From Hyposmocoma kahamanoa (Eukaryota; Arthropoda; Insecta; Lepidoptera; Cosmopterigidae), in NCBI RefSeq assembly GCF_003589595.1, contig NW_020654748.1, positions 3,930,874-3,994,873 on the forward strand: 64,000 nucleotides of DNA, read 5' to 3'. Position numbers and translations under genes: made by a program. Below are positions 1-11,290 of this stretch, one piece after another (position 1 is the first letter of the stretch; every line of letters starts with the position of its first letter). The notes below the pieces were generated by a model. That model was not told the origin of the DNA, ran no database searches, and saw nothing but the letters and a program-made list of their open reading frames with translations.

Positions 1-628
1 TTGGTCAATGGTGCTGTGTATTAAAATACTTAGGTTGTTAGTTAAATGACTATTTAACCTCTTGGCTGTGACACGTGTATTAAACTTTCGCTTAAAAGTG
101 TCAAATAAATTAGAAGTTCTGTAATAAATTAGAGACTTTTTTAATGTAAATTTTAAATAACACAATCTCACCAGATGTTAAACGGCGATGTGCTTTGCAT
201 AATGCCTATTTATTTTAGCTTTAAATAACTCTCAATTGCAAGTTTTGTAAAACACAGCGATGTTCTATTCCTTTGCTGCTTGCATCAGGATACACGAAAC
301 AAAATATGATATAGCGAAGAAATCACATGTACATAAAAATAATATAATAACATTAAATATTATTGTATTATATTTTAAACATTAACTAGTAACAAGTAAA
401 ATTAGATTATCGAAAACTTTAAAACAAGGTATAAATATGAAAAAAAAATTATATCTGACTTGGAAATGGCTGCATTCAAACAAAAACTAGCAGTTTATTT
501 TGAATCAATGAACCATGGATTCAAATTTAAATTAACATTTTTTTAAATCATAATGATAAGCGCTCTGTATTATTATAAAATATTATAAATAATGTGTTGT
601 CTCGGTGAATAAATATTATATTTTGTAA
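1..628. other. No recognised feature
   Basis: AT-rich sequence with no coding frame or repeat match on either strand. Confidence 0.5.
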
Positions 629-1097
629 CCGTAGAGCTCTTTGTGAAAGAGTTCGTCTAAGGAAGTACTGCCCCATACCTACTGTTTGCTGCCAACCAGT
701 AAAATGAGCATTACGTGCACATGGGATTTATAGAGCCAAGTACTCATTAGCGAGCTGTAACTGTAACGTGACAAATACAGTAACGAGGTTCTAGTATGTA
801 CGCTTGAAACACTCTTCAATCAGACGGTTCACTGCGAACCGCACGCGTTGCACCCGCGGCAGGCTCGCGAACCCTGTACAAATTATGATTTTTCGTTACG
901 TAACATGCAACGGTTACGGTTACAGCTCGCTAGTGAGTACCCGGTTTTAACTTATGTCTCAAGGTGACCGGCGCAGTGGCAGTACAATCTTTGAAATTTA
1001 AAGCTCTGAGTGACACTGCAACTGTTATGGATAGGCGTGTCGCTTAACATCAGGCGCACGACTTGTTCGTCCCGTCCCTTGATATAATGAAAAAAAA
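629..1097 (+). repeat. SINE-B copy split by a MITE
   Basis: 5' part GTAGAGCTCTTTGTGAAAGAG to GCACATGGGATTTATAG (629-735) and 3' part CTTATGTCTCAAGGTGACCGG to TTGATATAATGAAAAAAAATA (950-1097). The gap matches the insertion at 740-940. Confidence 0.82.
740..940. mobile_element. Inverted-repeat MITE (201 bp) inside SINE-B
   Basis: GTACTCATTAGCGAGCTGTAAC at the left and inverted GTACTCACTAGCGAGCTGTAAC at the right, continuing (C/T)GTAAC. The duplicated SINE-B bases are diverged (ATTTATAG against GTTTTAAC in the expected ACTTGTCAAC), so the insertion is old. No coding capacity. Confidence 0.72.
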
Positions 1098-1728
1098 TAA
1101 TTCGAAAGACGAAACAAAGCGGTTTATATGAACGTGTGGTAAGTTAATAACATGTGGATAAAATATTTCTCGACTTTCTAGTGGATCCGAGGAGAAGATA
1201 CTAGTAATAGTAGGCGAGAACTGAGATTATCCAGTCGCAATAACTACATATCCGAAAGTGCCTGGATAATAATAATAATTTTCTAATAACTTTCATCAAG
1301 TCAAATAAGAAATTGTATACGGTTGGGAGACGTGGAACCAGACTACCTCTCGAGAGAAAACAAATACTTTCGCTGCGTGCGACTGCGACTGGTGACCCAG
1401 TCGCATGCGATGTCGCATCTATATAACATTAGTTGCTAATTAGTTCGATATGCATCATTGAATGTTAAGTTTTGTTTTGTAATATGTTTTATTTAAATAT
1501 GTTTTGATTTGATACTATATTTAAATATATAAAAAATACACATTGAATCACATTATATTACCATTAATTTTTTTGATTATTTATATTTTATTAAATATGA
1601 AGTTACGTAAATCAAATTAAATTAAATTGTAATTAAATTAATAGTAAAACAATCTATGGTATATAATAATGACACCTTTTGTTCAAATATCCCACATGGT
1701 AGTGGTTCATGTATATAATAACAATTGA
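1098..1728. other. No recognised feature
   Basis: AT-rich. GTGCGACTGCGACTGGTGACCCAGTCGCATGCG at 1377-1409 has a weak ACTGCGACTGG/CCAGTCGCA inverted repeat. Confidence 0.5.
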
Positions 1729-1788
1729 AGTGCCGCTTCGTGTTTTAAATCAAGGATCTGAGGGGCAGCGCCGCTGCACCCATCGACT
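1729..1788 (-). repeat. SINE-B, small diverged fragment
   Basis: AGTGCCGCTTCGTGTTTTAAATC, AAGGATCTGAGGGGCAGCGCCGCTGCACCC: the central part of SINE-B in inverse orientation. Confidence 0.6.
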
Positions 1789-1893
1789 CTTGGGACTGTC
1801 GTCGATCCAATTGACAGGCAACCTGTTCTTCTACTGGGCATACAACTTTACATATTAAATATCAGGTGATTGTGCGCCGATTTGAATTTACTA

Positions 1894-2037
1894 GCAGTAG
1901 AGCTCCTTGTGAGAGAGTTCGTCAAGGGAAGTACTGCCACCTTACCTATTTCTGCCGCCAAGCAGTAATGTGAGCATTACTGTTTTCGAAATTGCAGGCA
2001 TCTGTGATTGTCAACTTATGTCTCAGAGTGACTTGGT
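1894..2037 (+). repeat. SINE-B, 5' half with internal loss
   Basis: GCAGTAGAGCTCCTTGTGAGAGAG, GTACTGCCACCTTACCTATTTC, the hairpin CAGTAATGTGAGCATTACTG and, after a deletion, GTCAACTTATGTCTCAGAGTGAC. Confidence 0.82.
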
Positions 2038-2322
2038 ATATTAAAAAAAAGACAAAATATAAAGAATACGGAAGCAACTTAGCAAAATTGCTTATGATAA
2101 CTTTGAACAAAACCTTTCCTCGTCTCACGGTCATTGCCCTTTGCTGCTGCAAATATACTTGTGATACAAGTGGTGGCTAGTAATTTTACGTGCGTATTCT
2201 AGGAATCATTATTTACAAGGACAAGTCATTCGAGAATGGCATAAAGTAGGTACTTTATCTAACGTGCAATAAAAAATACAATTTAATTATGAAACAAACA
2301 CGTCAAATGCTATGTCCACATA

Positions 2323-2639
2323 AGTGCGCTTACATGTTCATCTTGCGTCTTCCTCTGATTCATGCGTGAAGAGCAATAACGGACATACGGACTTGCAGTA
2401 GCGGACATAGCGCATGCCCCTAGCGAACCCGTCCAGCACCAATGGGTTTGCGTGCGGCAGTCCGTGCGTTTTACCAGACAAAATGGCGGAAGACAAAGTG
2501 AAAACATTGGAATTTCGACTGAATAGGGCGAACAGCTATGGATATAGGACTACATGCGTCTTATGGCAATCAATATTGCATATGCTTGACGCAAGACGAA
2601 TTAAAAGTCGAAGACGCAAGATGAACGTGAAAGCGCACT
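2323..2639. mobile_element. Inverted-repeat MITE (317 bp)
   Basis: AGTGCGCTTACATGTTCATC at the left is matched by the inverse of ...GATGAACGTGAAAGCGCACT at the right, about 30 bp through CTTGCGTCTTC. The flanking 8-mers do not match well. Open frames cross it on both strands but share nothing with transposases I know. Confidence 0.6.
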
Positions 2640-2857
2640 GGTGTAGCTATAAGTATTCATGCATTAGAGGACTATGAAATATTTAGCTCGTGGTAATATA
2701 AAATGGCACAGAAATACGTAAATTTAACGAACGTGTGCCGACATATTTCGCGTTAATTTTTATTCTATAAATTAGTATGTTTTTTTAAGTAATTGAAATT
2801 TGAGACACCTTATCAAAAATGTAAAATAAAATTATATTCCATCTCATTTATCATTAA

Positions 2858-3075
2858 CTGCCTCTGTGGCCGAACGGTTACCATGCCGGACTGCCACGCG
2901 GAGGTCCAAGGTTGGATTCCCGCGGAGGGAGAAGAAATATTTGTGTGGCCTACATTTATTTATCTCTGTGTTTGGGTGTAATTTGTAGTTGTCTATGTAG
3001 TTGTGTGTCCATGGCATCCGCGACACAGGGATTTCCTAGTGCGGGGCCATGTTGTGTGTGTGTGCGTTATCACTA
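2858..3075 (+). repeat. SINE-A (tRNA-headed), copy 1
   Basis: Head: CTCTGTGGCCGAACGGTTACC (A-box-like TGGCCGAACGG) and GGTCCAAGGTTGGATTCCCG (B-box-like). Body: TTTATTTATCTCTGTGTTTGGG, GTCCATGGCATCCGCGACACAGG, GTGCGGGGCC, then a GT-rich tail. The tRNA-like part lacks a full acceptor stem, so it is not a tRNA gene. Confidence 0.87.
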
Positions 3076-3084
3076 AGAGTGGCA

Positions 3085-3195
3085 AACTTGGGGACGAAAC
3101 CGGTTTCGCGCACTTTCGGTAACCGATTTCAATAAAAGTTGGCAAATAGATGTAATTCCACAAGCTTTCATGGTCGCTTTTTTTATAAAAAAATA
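3085..3195 (+). repeat. Repeat C, copy 1
   Basis: GGGGACGAAACCGGTTTCGCGCACTTTCGG, TTTCAATAAAAGTTGGC and AGATGTAATTCCAC; also at 18714 and 59046. Confidence 0.65.
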
Positions 3196-3265
3196 TAAAT
3201 ATTAAGTAGTTATTGGTTACTTGACTGGGTGACGAAATACATTCATAGATTTCTCATATATGGCA

Positions 3266-3455
3266 CTACGGCTAAAAAGTCGTTAAAAACCAACAAACAA
3301 GCACATGGAAGTATTCGTGAGGTCCGCTGGTTCGTTTCGTGGTTTATTTGGAATAACGTCTGGCACGGTTTGCTTGAAGACGTTTGTTCAAATCCGGCCG
3401 GATCGAAGGAAATTTTTTCAAAGTGTTCAATCTTTGTATTAATAAATAATAATAA
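3266..3455 (+). repeat. SINE-K (tRNA-like), copy 1
   Basis: GGTCCGCTGGTTCGTTTCGTGG, TGGCACGGTTTGCTTGAAGACG, B-box-like GTTCAAATCCGGCCGGATCG and an AATAATAATAA tail. It matches 51893-52065. The A-box side is partly lost. The overlapping frames on both strands are not genes. Confidence 0.6.
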
Positions 3456-3523
3456 CAAACTAGTGGAGTAACTTCACAAAAAAATAATTAAATGTCCATT
3501 CAATAATAATTTAAATTATAATT

Positions 3524-3605
3524 TTGTTCGTAGAATCTTTAAACGTCTCACCTGAAAAGTTGTAATTTGGCAGATGTGATCTTATTACACCAAGGGTGCG
3601 ATATG
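3524..3605 (-). repeat. Dispersed repeat J, copy 1
   Basis: GTTCGTAGAATCTTTAAACG and TTGGCAGATGTGATCTTATTACACCAAGGGTG are the inverse of 29155-29260. Confidence 0.55.
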
Positions 3606-4477
3606 TCTACCTATATAGTTTCAAATTATGCGAGTTGTACACTTTAAGTATTTCTTTCAAAGCAATGGTTTGATGAACCATTATTATCCTAGAACAAATA
3701 ATAAATATTTGAGGGGCCAGTCCCGTGCTGCCTGGATGATTGAAAAAAATTATAGGACTGACGGCTTGATGACTCTGAGATCCACCACTGCTTCGGAAGG
3801 CATACTGCTTCACCAAAAGCCCCGGTACATCTACTACGTGTACTGTTTTCATCATACAATCATTTTAAAAAGCTATCCTATCCCTTAAGAATATAGGCCT
3901 TGTTTACTTATATAACATTTTGTATTTAAATTGGTACTAATAATTTAAGTTTTCTCTTTATGACATTTGTAAAAATATGATAATAATTTGTGACATTGAC
4001 ATTCGCCTTATTATGCACGATCCAGCAATTTGAACTCCAACAAAGCAAGGCCACTCGTAAAAGAAACACTAGGTGGTTTGAATTAAATGCATGTGCATGT
4101 AGTGAAGCTGTTCAGAGTTTTATGACAATATTTTGCAGAAAGGAAAAGGTTAAATGACTTTTTTTATTTTAAAATTTCTTTATTTTACACTCTTAAAATT
4201 AATAATTTTACATAACGTTAAACTATGGTCCTCATAACAGGCTACGCGTGTCTGGCAACTTAAGCAAGTACGAATAAACTAATATCTATGCGGCTTATAG
4301 CAAGAATAAACAAAATTAAAAAAGAGAAAAACAAAAAAATATTAATAAAACAAATGCATTCGTATGTATGTGCTGCGCGCGAACATGTGTATCGGTTTTT
4401 ATGTATGTGCGTGATTCCAAAATTAAATTATTACCTTCTATGATAAATGTTCTATGCCATGTGTGTGTGTCATACAA
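3606..4477. other. No gene; one unidentified repeat-like block
   Basis: 3710-3840 (GAGGGGCCAGTCCCGTGC, GACTCTGAGATCCACCACTGC) has balanced composition and is open on both strands, but no family was recognised. The rest is AT-rich with GT-rich bits near 4360-4475. Confidence 0.4.
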
Positions 4478-4573
4478 ATTCAAATTCAAATTAAAATCAT
4501 CTTTATTTCATAGGTAATAAGCAAATTACACTTGACATCGTCATACTGATTAAAGTCTACCGCTTATTCGTAG
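4478..4573 (-). repeat. LINE/SINE 3' tail family E, copy 1
   Basis: ATCATCTTTATTTCATAGGTAATAAGCAAATTACACTTGACATCG is the inverse of the tail at 50104-50225. It is cut by the MITE R insertion at 4574. Confidence 0.6.
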
Positions 4574-4581
4574 GCAGATTG

Positions 4582-5097
4582 CATCGAGTATATAACCAGA
4601 AATAGTGACGAAATGTCATTCAATTTGTTTGAAAACTATTCTGCCATATCATTACTGTGACAACTGCGCTCCGATTGGCCAGTCCGAGTTCGAAACAATT
4701 GACGAGTGTCGTCAATGGGTGTCGTCAATTGTTTCACTTCAAATCGACCAGTTAACTTGAGCTTTGCTATAATGGACGAAAATTGCAAAATTAGATATTT
4801 AATATTTAATTACCGATGAAATGTGATTCCGTTTTTTTGTAATTACATATTTAATTGCTGTTTTTCCCACACCACCGAATAGAACAGCACGGCATTGTTA
4901 GAGATATTATCTTTATTACAATAAATACAGAATATTTTTTGGAATATACGGAGACGTACACACAGGTCAGTAGTTGGCCTGTCTATATTTCAGTGTAAAC
5001 GAGAGTTGATATTTATAAGAGCTGAATCGCTAATGTAATGTGTTAACAGGAATATATGGCCCTTATTTCGTCTCTATTTCTAGTTATATACTCGATG
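4582..5097. mobile_element. hAT-like MITE R, copy 1 (516 bp)
   Basis: Ends CATCGAGTATATAACCAGAA and inverted CATCGAGTATATAACTAGAA form about 35-bp terminal repeats. Flanking 8-mers GCAGATTG (4574-4581) and GCAGATAA (5098-5105) agree at 6 of 8. Full-length relative at 26697-27195. It contains an inverted GACGAGTGTCGTCAATGGGTGTCGTCAATTG duplication and no transposase. It landed in retroelement tail E. Confidence 0.83.
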
Positions 5098-5105
5098 GCA
5101 GATAA

Positions 5106-6154
5106 ACATTTGAGTACATTTATCATTGGCAATATTTATTTCAAATATCTTAGACTGAGAATACCTGCAGGACCTTAACGGGTCATTATCACGGATTTTT
5201 GTCATCCAAGCACGCAGAAGTGAAGAACAGCTAGTTTATTTTTATCCCTTGTATTTATGTTATTTCTTGTATTTATGAAGTGAGATTATCGGTTATGTAA
5301 AGTCTCCCCTACGTCTTCCCATGGAAGTTATACACAACAAGTAGGAAAGAGATAACTAACAGTAATATTTGGGATAATTCTTGCCTTCTAGTGTGGGTTC
5401 AATTCCAATCGGATTGTACCACCGAGTTATGTTATCGACTTTTGAAAGTTCGATTTTTAAATTTTAGTAGAAATTTGTTTCAATTATTATAAGATTATAA
5501 CAAATATTATTAATATTCTTTTTTAAATTTAGTAGTTTGTTTCAATTATTAACTGTTATTATATAAAAGCCTGATTTTTTTTTTAATTCAGCTGTAGTTT
5601 TTTATAACTAATTAAAAATAACTGGGTATTTATTCTAAATGAAAAAGAAAAGAATATATTTTTCAATAAACTCTTTTCATTAGAAAATTGCAGATAATTA
5701 ATTGGCCCTTTAAAGAAAATCCTTGCAACTTCCAAAATTAACCTTCTCTAGGAAATTTGTCGTTTTCAGCTAAGCTGTTCAATTAAATTTGTGTGTTGTT
5801 TATGGAACATTATTTTCGTCAAAATGAACATAAATAGATGTTTAGATAAACATTAGAAATACCTAGAATTCGAGAATGACTCTAAGAATTGGCTTCGCAA
5901 GTAATTGTGAAAAATAGTGTGCAAGAGCAAGCAAATCGAAGTTTGTGTTGTGCAAATGTTATTTAACCCAGTTCATTGATATTGCTTTGCAAAATCGTTC
6001 CGTGCTTGTATGGATTAAACACGACACTTTTGGTTAGCTTCACTAATAAAAAAGAGACGGGGCAATAACGACAATATTATATAAGGTTCAAGTAAGTTTT
6101 GTATATGAAATCAAACAACTTTTACAATGGGAATCCTTTCTAATTTCACAAAAA
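5106..6154. other. Long AT-rich stretch without recognised features
   Basis: No coding-like frame of useful length on either strand and no repeat match. Confidence 0.5.
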
Positions 6155-6443
6155 GATTTTTTTATGATACCAAGTGAAGGAACGAATGAATCATGTGCTT
6201 GTTGGTAAGTGATAATATTTGCAGTGCCAATCAGGGTTTTAAATCACAAACATCTGATGGACACTCACTCACAACACGCCTATCACCCTGAGATATAAGT
6301 TGACAAGTCCCATGGGCCTGTAATGTCACCCTCACCCTTTAAAACCGGAATGCAGTAATGCTTAAACCACTGGTTGGCGGCTGAAATAAGTAAGGTGGCA
6401 GTACTTGCGTGGACGAATTCTCTCTATAGGAGCTCAATTGGTA
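6155..6443 (-). repeat. SINE-B, near full length, diverged
   Basis: Minus strand from the T run and ATGATACCAAGTGAAGGAACG through ACCCTGAGATATAAGTTGAC to TAGGAGCTCAATTGGTACT. A CTCACTCACAACACGCC block replaces the usual GGCACTGCCACTGC. Confidence 0.8.
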
Positions 6444-6540
6444 CTAAGGTTGGATATTCCATACAAACTTCAGGCCCTAATGTCGAAAATATGTAAATAG
6501 TATCATATCGAGTTTTTGGGTTTTCGCGAATGTTACATAT

Positions 6541-6655
6541 AGGAAATGAAACAATGTTTTTCGGGTCTAATAAATCAACGTTTCGGGCCCTTTACAAATC
6601 CCATGGTCACGGCTGACTGGCAATTTAGATTCGAAAAAAAAGTTTCATTTCATTA
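6541..6655. repeat. Repeat G, both arms present
   Basis: AGGAAATGAAACAATGTTTTTCGG at the left and the inverse (TTCGAAAAAAAAGTTTCATTT) at the right enclose a core with AACGTTTCGGGCCC and CATGGTCACGGCTGA. This copy shows that the family is a short inverted-repeat unit; other copies keep only one arm. Confidence 0.62.
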
Positions 6656-6735
6656 GTTGTAGTTTCAGGCAGTTTTGTTGTGCTTTTTAAGGAAGTCACC
6701 ATACTTATCGACTCGGAAGCGAAACGCAAATGTGT

Positions 6736-6771
6736 TTTTCGCTCTTATTGCCCCTGTAATAAGAGCGAAAA
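6736..6771. other. 14-bp perfect hairpin
   Basis: TTTTCGCTCTTATT, loop GCCCCTGT, and the exact complement AATAAGAGCGAAAA. It is not part of a recognised element. Confidence 0.9.
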
Positions 6772-7330
6772 CCACAAAAATAAACCTTCAGAAAGGTTTT
6801 TCTGACCGGTTTAATGCGAATAAATGTGGTGAGTCACTAAAGGTGTGATAATAAAAAAGTGCTAACATATACACTTCTTTGGTTGGTAACCGTATACTCA
6901 GCTGACAACAATATAAGGTAGGAAGAAATCCTATAATGTAGGTACTGTTTTTGAAGTACCGGGCAGGAGTTACTTGTACAATTTGTCTCATAGGTATTAT
7001 AATCATATGTTCAAGAAGTAGTAACACAACAACTCGTAGCGTTTGGAAAAATGGTAGCTTCACTATGATTAATGAATAATACATGTTATGCACCATTTAA
7101 AGATTTGATGATGTGATACGGTTGTATTATGAATTATGATTAAATTAACTTTGGTAGTAAGGATGCATCATAAGAGTAGACGGTAACAAACAACAAAAGT
7201 AATAAAAAAAACTACAAATTTCTATTGCTGTGAGCATTTTGTATTTGGATTTTTTTTGTCGCCGTAATTGTGCTAAATTGGGTTGTTTCACCACGAGTAC
7301 GGTCTCGAGTTGAAGTATGGTCGGCCCTAA

Positions 7331-7641
7331 GGGCGCGTTCAAATTAGCCACTGTTAGACGCGCTGCAGCAGCGCAGCGGCCGCGCGACAGTCGCGCTGCA
7401 GTCACGCTCGGTTGCAGTCACGGTGAGTGAGGTGTACATATTAATTTTTCAAATTAACCACGATGGATGAAAATTGAAGTGAAGAATTTATAGAGAATGT
7501 AAAACAACATCATACAATAATGGGATAACAGTTCCGCCAGTTATTCCAATTGACTGGATAAAAAAATGCATGGGGAAATTTTGTCGCACTTCACAGTCGC
7601 GCGGTTGCAGCGCTTCCAACAGCGGCGAATTTGAACGCGCC
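7331..7641. mobile_element. PIF/Harbinger-like MITE (311 bp)
   Basis: Ends GGGCGCGTTCAAATTAGCCA and inverted GGCGCGTTCAAATTCGCCG run on through CTGTT(A/G)GA.GCGCTGCA, about 38 bp. The flanks are TAA on the left and TTA on the right, so either the repeat extends outwards or the TWA duplication has changed. CTGCAG-rich arms, AT-rich core. The minus-strand frame across the left arm is chance. Confidence 0.7.
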
Positions 7642-7899
7642 TTATTGTTGCACCCTATATATAGTAAAATAGTGGAGATTTGAACAGCGATAAATTAATA
7701 AAATAAATAACACAAACACATCTAAAATCACACCGCCACCAAAAATATACCCGACATGGACGAGTGGCACACGACGGAAGAGATCTACGTGAGATGGGCT
7801 TTCTAATAAATTTAAATTGTATAATTTTTTTTTATACAAAATAAGTGCGCATTTGACCTCCACCTCGTGATGATGAGGTCGACGATGTAGCATACACAC

Positions 7900-8468
7900 T
7901 TAAATCATGCCACTGTTCACTCTCGCCTTGAAAAGGTCCAAGTTATAGCGTTCGGGGAATAAATCCGCAGGTAGGGCATTCCACACTCTAGCCGCTCGCC
8001 ATATAAATGTTCAAGCGAAACGCTTTGTGCGAATCTTGGGAATATCCACAACATATCAGGGGTGGAATCCCAGCCCACGTCTAGTCCCTCGATGATGGAA
8101 AGGTGAAGGCGGAATCAAATTATGCAATTCCATCCCACATTCTTCGTGATATATCTTGTAGAATACCGACAGGCAGGTAACTTTACTTACTTCTTTCTTC
8201 ACTTAGGTACTTCTAATTCTGAGTCACATATAAGCCTCTTGGCACGCTTGTCGATTGAATCCAAGGTGGCCAGTTGGTATTTAGCAGAGCCATCCCATAA
8301 GTGGCAGCAGTACTCCATACACGACAGGACTTGTGCTTGGTACAGCTGAAGTAATAGTCCCGGTGTGAAGTAACGCCTCACTTTGGAAAGGATGTCAAGC
8401 TTCCTGGCTGTATTTTTGGCCATGGATTCAATGTATCTGCCGAAGTTCAGACTATAGGTCCATTCCAA
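7900..8468 (-). pseudogene. Jockey/CR1-type LINE, reverse transcriptase C-terminus
   Basis: The minus strand reads YFTPGLLLQLYQAQVLSCME, YCCHLWDGSAKYQLATLDSI, DKRAKRLI, then after frameshifts ARVWNALPADLFPERYNLDL, FKARVNSGMI and stop (7902-7900). These blocks are the conserved end of a common lepidopteran LINE polymerase (remembered). A short insert around 8175-8205 and stops in the middle break it. Confidence 0.82.
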
Positions 8469-9172
8469 GTAGCTGGAGACGGTCGGTTTTTATTCATTAT
8501 AAATTAGCATGTTTTTGTATAGATGAAATTTTGGAAATTTTTTTATTGGAATAAAGGCTTATTATTTTTATTGCAGTAACAGAGTTCCAATGGGAAGGAA
8601 ACCCAGTTGCTTCCGAATGATAATGATTATGTTTAGTACAATATTAAAAGTAAACAATGTTCACGAAAACAGGTCTCGGATTACTTATGTTCTGCGTCAA
8701 TGTGGAAATAATACACAATGAAGACGGACCATTAAATAATTGCAATTTTATGCAATACCAGGAAACTAGACGGAAACATAGCCCGTCTGTCGCAGCACCA
8801 CACAATGGTTTAGGAGCATCGAACTAGAACTCAAAAAAATCATGTAACGTAATCGTTACGTCACTTACACATACACTTATTGGGGTCGTGGAATGGTCAT
8901 TACGGCCACGGCTTTTTGACGTGTTTCGACAATGAGACTAATAAATCGAAGACTTACTGACGTGTTACTTGGATTTGTTTTCTTATGCTGTAAATTTGTA
9001 TCGGTAGAATCACATTTAGGTTCTATGCTGTAAAATACGAGTCATACAAAAATTGTTTCACTTTCAAAAGTGCTTTTGATTAAGTTTATTTATATTTGTA
9101 TTAATATTTGGCCATGACCAGGCCATAATAGTCCAAGTCTATGAGTCCGTATCGATATATACCTATCCGAAA
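8469..9172. other. No recognised feature
   Basis: AT-rich DNA between a LINE remnant and the minisatellite. Confidence 0.5.
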
Positions 9173-9565
9173 GGAATTCGCTTGCCGAAGAGGTTGCAGC
9201 CGACCCGGTGTAAACAGAGTGTCGACTGCATCGCCTGCGTCAGCCCAATTCGCTTGCCGAAAATGGCAGTCGACTCGATGTAAATAGCGTGTCGACTACG
9301 CCGCCTTCGTCAGCCGAATTCGGTTGCCGAAAATGGTAGTCGATTTGATGTAAATAGCGAGACGACTACGCCGTCTTCGTCAGCCCAATTCGCTTGCCGA
9401 AGATGGCAGTCAACTCGATGTACTCGTATACAGCGTGTCGACTACGCCGCCTTCGTCAGCCGAATGCTTGCCGAAAAGGCGGCAGTCGACTCAGTGTAAA
9501 CAGTGTGTCTATTGAGCCTCTTTCTGCAAGGAGAAATAGTCTGTCGAAGGCGCCAGTCGACTTTG
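9173..9565. repeat. 70-75-bp minisatellite, five to six units
   Basis: Units start at CGCTTGCCGA (9179, 9251, 9321, 9391, about 9465; spacing 72, 70, 70, 74). Each contains GGCAGTCGACTCGATGTAAA and GTGTCGACTACGCCGCCTTCG. Two SalI-type GTCGAC sites per unit are largely kept. One unit holds an 8-base insertion (TACTCGTA) and the last is degenerate. It is more GC-rich than its surroundings. Confidence 0.88.
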
Positions 9566-10059
9566 TTTAAACACGCCTTCAGGTTTAATAAAAAGCTATT
9601 CTTAGATGTTAAATCATTCTGTTCTACATTCTAGTTTTTCCTCCTTTCTCCTAACAAGGCGAATCTGGTCGAGTATACGCATATGTCGTAGATGTGGCAT
9701 TTAAGCAAAGATTAATTATAGGATACTAGGTCTGTATATATTTACTGTAGAGACCATAAGACAGTGTTTATGACAGCTAGCCGTAACAGCAAGTCAATTC
9801 TACAAATTGAAATTCAAATTACGTTTATATTACCTATTTTTTTTAAGCAGTCATCAACTGCGTGAATCAGTACGATATGTTTTTAATAGTATATAATGGC
9901 GTCATTATAATAACACTATATCGTACAGTAATGATATAATAATCACGAATAAATATATTTTCAGTACCCCAACCTGGTGACTTGTTATTGGCATCGTCAT
10001 AATAGTTGTCATCGTCGCTGCCCGTAATTGAAGCTGGCACAATACCGTTCTTCTTAATT

Positions 10060-10127
10060 GAGGTCTTCATTTTCATTTGAGGTCTTCAATTTCATTTGAG
10101 GTCTCCATTTTCATTTGAGGTCTTCAC
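10060..10127. repeat. 19-bp tandem repeat, 3.6 units
   Basis: GAGGTCTTCATTTTCATTT repeated three times with single-base changes and a partial fourth unit. Confidence 0.95.
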
Positions 10128-10779
10128 ATAGATATTATACTAACAAATTTCTTTTTTTATTAGGCAGGAAGATACAATAATACAATTTCTCACCAAACTG
10201 TGAAAGCTGTTTGTTGGCGAGGTCACACTAAAAATCACAAAACTGTACACTCTGTAGACTGTAACTAAAATATGCTTTCAAGAATTATAATTTTGTTTAC
10301 TTACTTAACAGTTCGCTCTTTCCCAGTAAATAGACACTTTTAAGTTTCCTGGTATGATTTTTCTTACCTTAAACGCTTTTAAATTTAAAATTTGGTATAA
10401 AACATCAAACATTTAAAGCATGATGAGCCATACTTTAAACAAGTGAAATTCGTTGTTGAAATAGCTTTAACTGTTGTTGTACAAAAGCCTATATGACTTT
10501 AGGTACTTATACATTAACCTCGTTACACATTAGTTTGAAAATTTGTACTTCTTGTCGTAACCGCTTGGGGCACTGTACAATTTGGTATACATATATTTCT
10601 TCACAATTTAGTCACGTATTTACTATATAATGTTTACATAGAAAATGTATTTCTTCTTCTAATTTGTAGGGGCGCTTTTCAATTTGCCATATTTTATTGT
10701 CCAATCGTTGTTGCGATCGTTTGCAAATATCTGCACTGTACGGCGTTGAGTCGTGGTCGTTCACTATGGGTCTTATAAG
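10128..10779. other. No recognised feature
   Basis: AT-rich sequence without supportable features. Confidence 0.5.
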
Positions 10780-11290
10780 ATGGCCCAAGGTCATCGAAAA
10801 AGCAATAGAGAGGGCTATGCTCGGAATTTCATGGCGAAATCGAATACAAAATGAGCACGCATAATACCAGGATAAACGACATAGCCTGAAAAATTGCAAA
10901 ACTTAAGTAGCAGGTATGTAGCTTACCATCAGGCGGTCGACTAGTTCGTCCCGTTAATTGATGTAATAAAAAAATATTTAAAAAATAGAACAGATGAGCG
11001 CTGGAGTCGAAGTTTTCGACGTTGATCGCGTACAGAAGCAGTTTGGGCAGACCACTTACAAATTGGATCGACGACCTGGTGAAGGTGGCCAAAATCAAAA
11101 AGCGCAATACCAAACGGTGAACACATGACCGATGAGGTAGAAGAATTCTCGAAAGGTGGTCGTGTAGCGAAAGAAGCAGCGTAGCAACCACCCACACGGA
11201 TGACCAACGATCTGATGAAGGATTGTGGGAGCGAGTAGACCAAGACTCAACATTGTGGCCATGTTTGATTGAAGCCTATGTAGTAACAAT
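10780..11290 (+). pseudogene. LINE reverse transcriptase C-terminal remnant with SINE insertion
   Basis: Plus-strand pieces: KAIERAMLGISWRNRIQNEHA (10797-10860), then after a SINE-B tail, FGRPLTNWIDDLVKVAKI (11039-11092) and WPCLIEAYVVTMMN (11251-11292). The order matches the end of an insect LINE polymerase (ERAMLGISLRDRIRNE...GRPxTRWxDDLVKVAG...W..L.EAYVQQ). Many frameshifts. The minus-strand frames here are shadows. Confidence 0.65.
10904..10975 (+). repeat. SINE-B 3' end inserted in a LINE remnant
   Basis: GTAGCTTACCATCAGGCGGTCGACTAGTTCGTCCCG and ATGTAATAAAAAAATATTT: only the last 70 bp of SINE-B with its A tail, a strongly 5'-truncated insertion in the LINE. Confidence 0.75.

Noticed and set aside
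2870..2940. Possible tRNA gene (A- and B-box-like sequences); also at 11888, 14905, 25735, 43068, 51960 and 55420
   Set aside because: No complete acceptor stem or clear anticodon arm, and each is followed by the same SINE body found at other sites. They are SINE heads.
9173..9565. Bacterial-type CRISPR or integration array
   Set aside because: The whole 70-bp unit repeats, with no unique spacers; it is a minisatellite.
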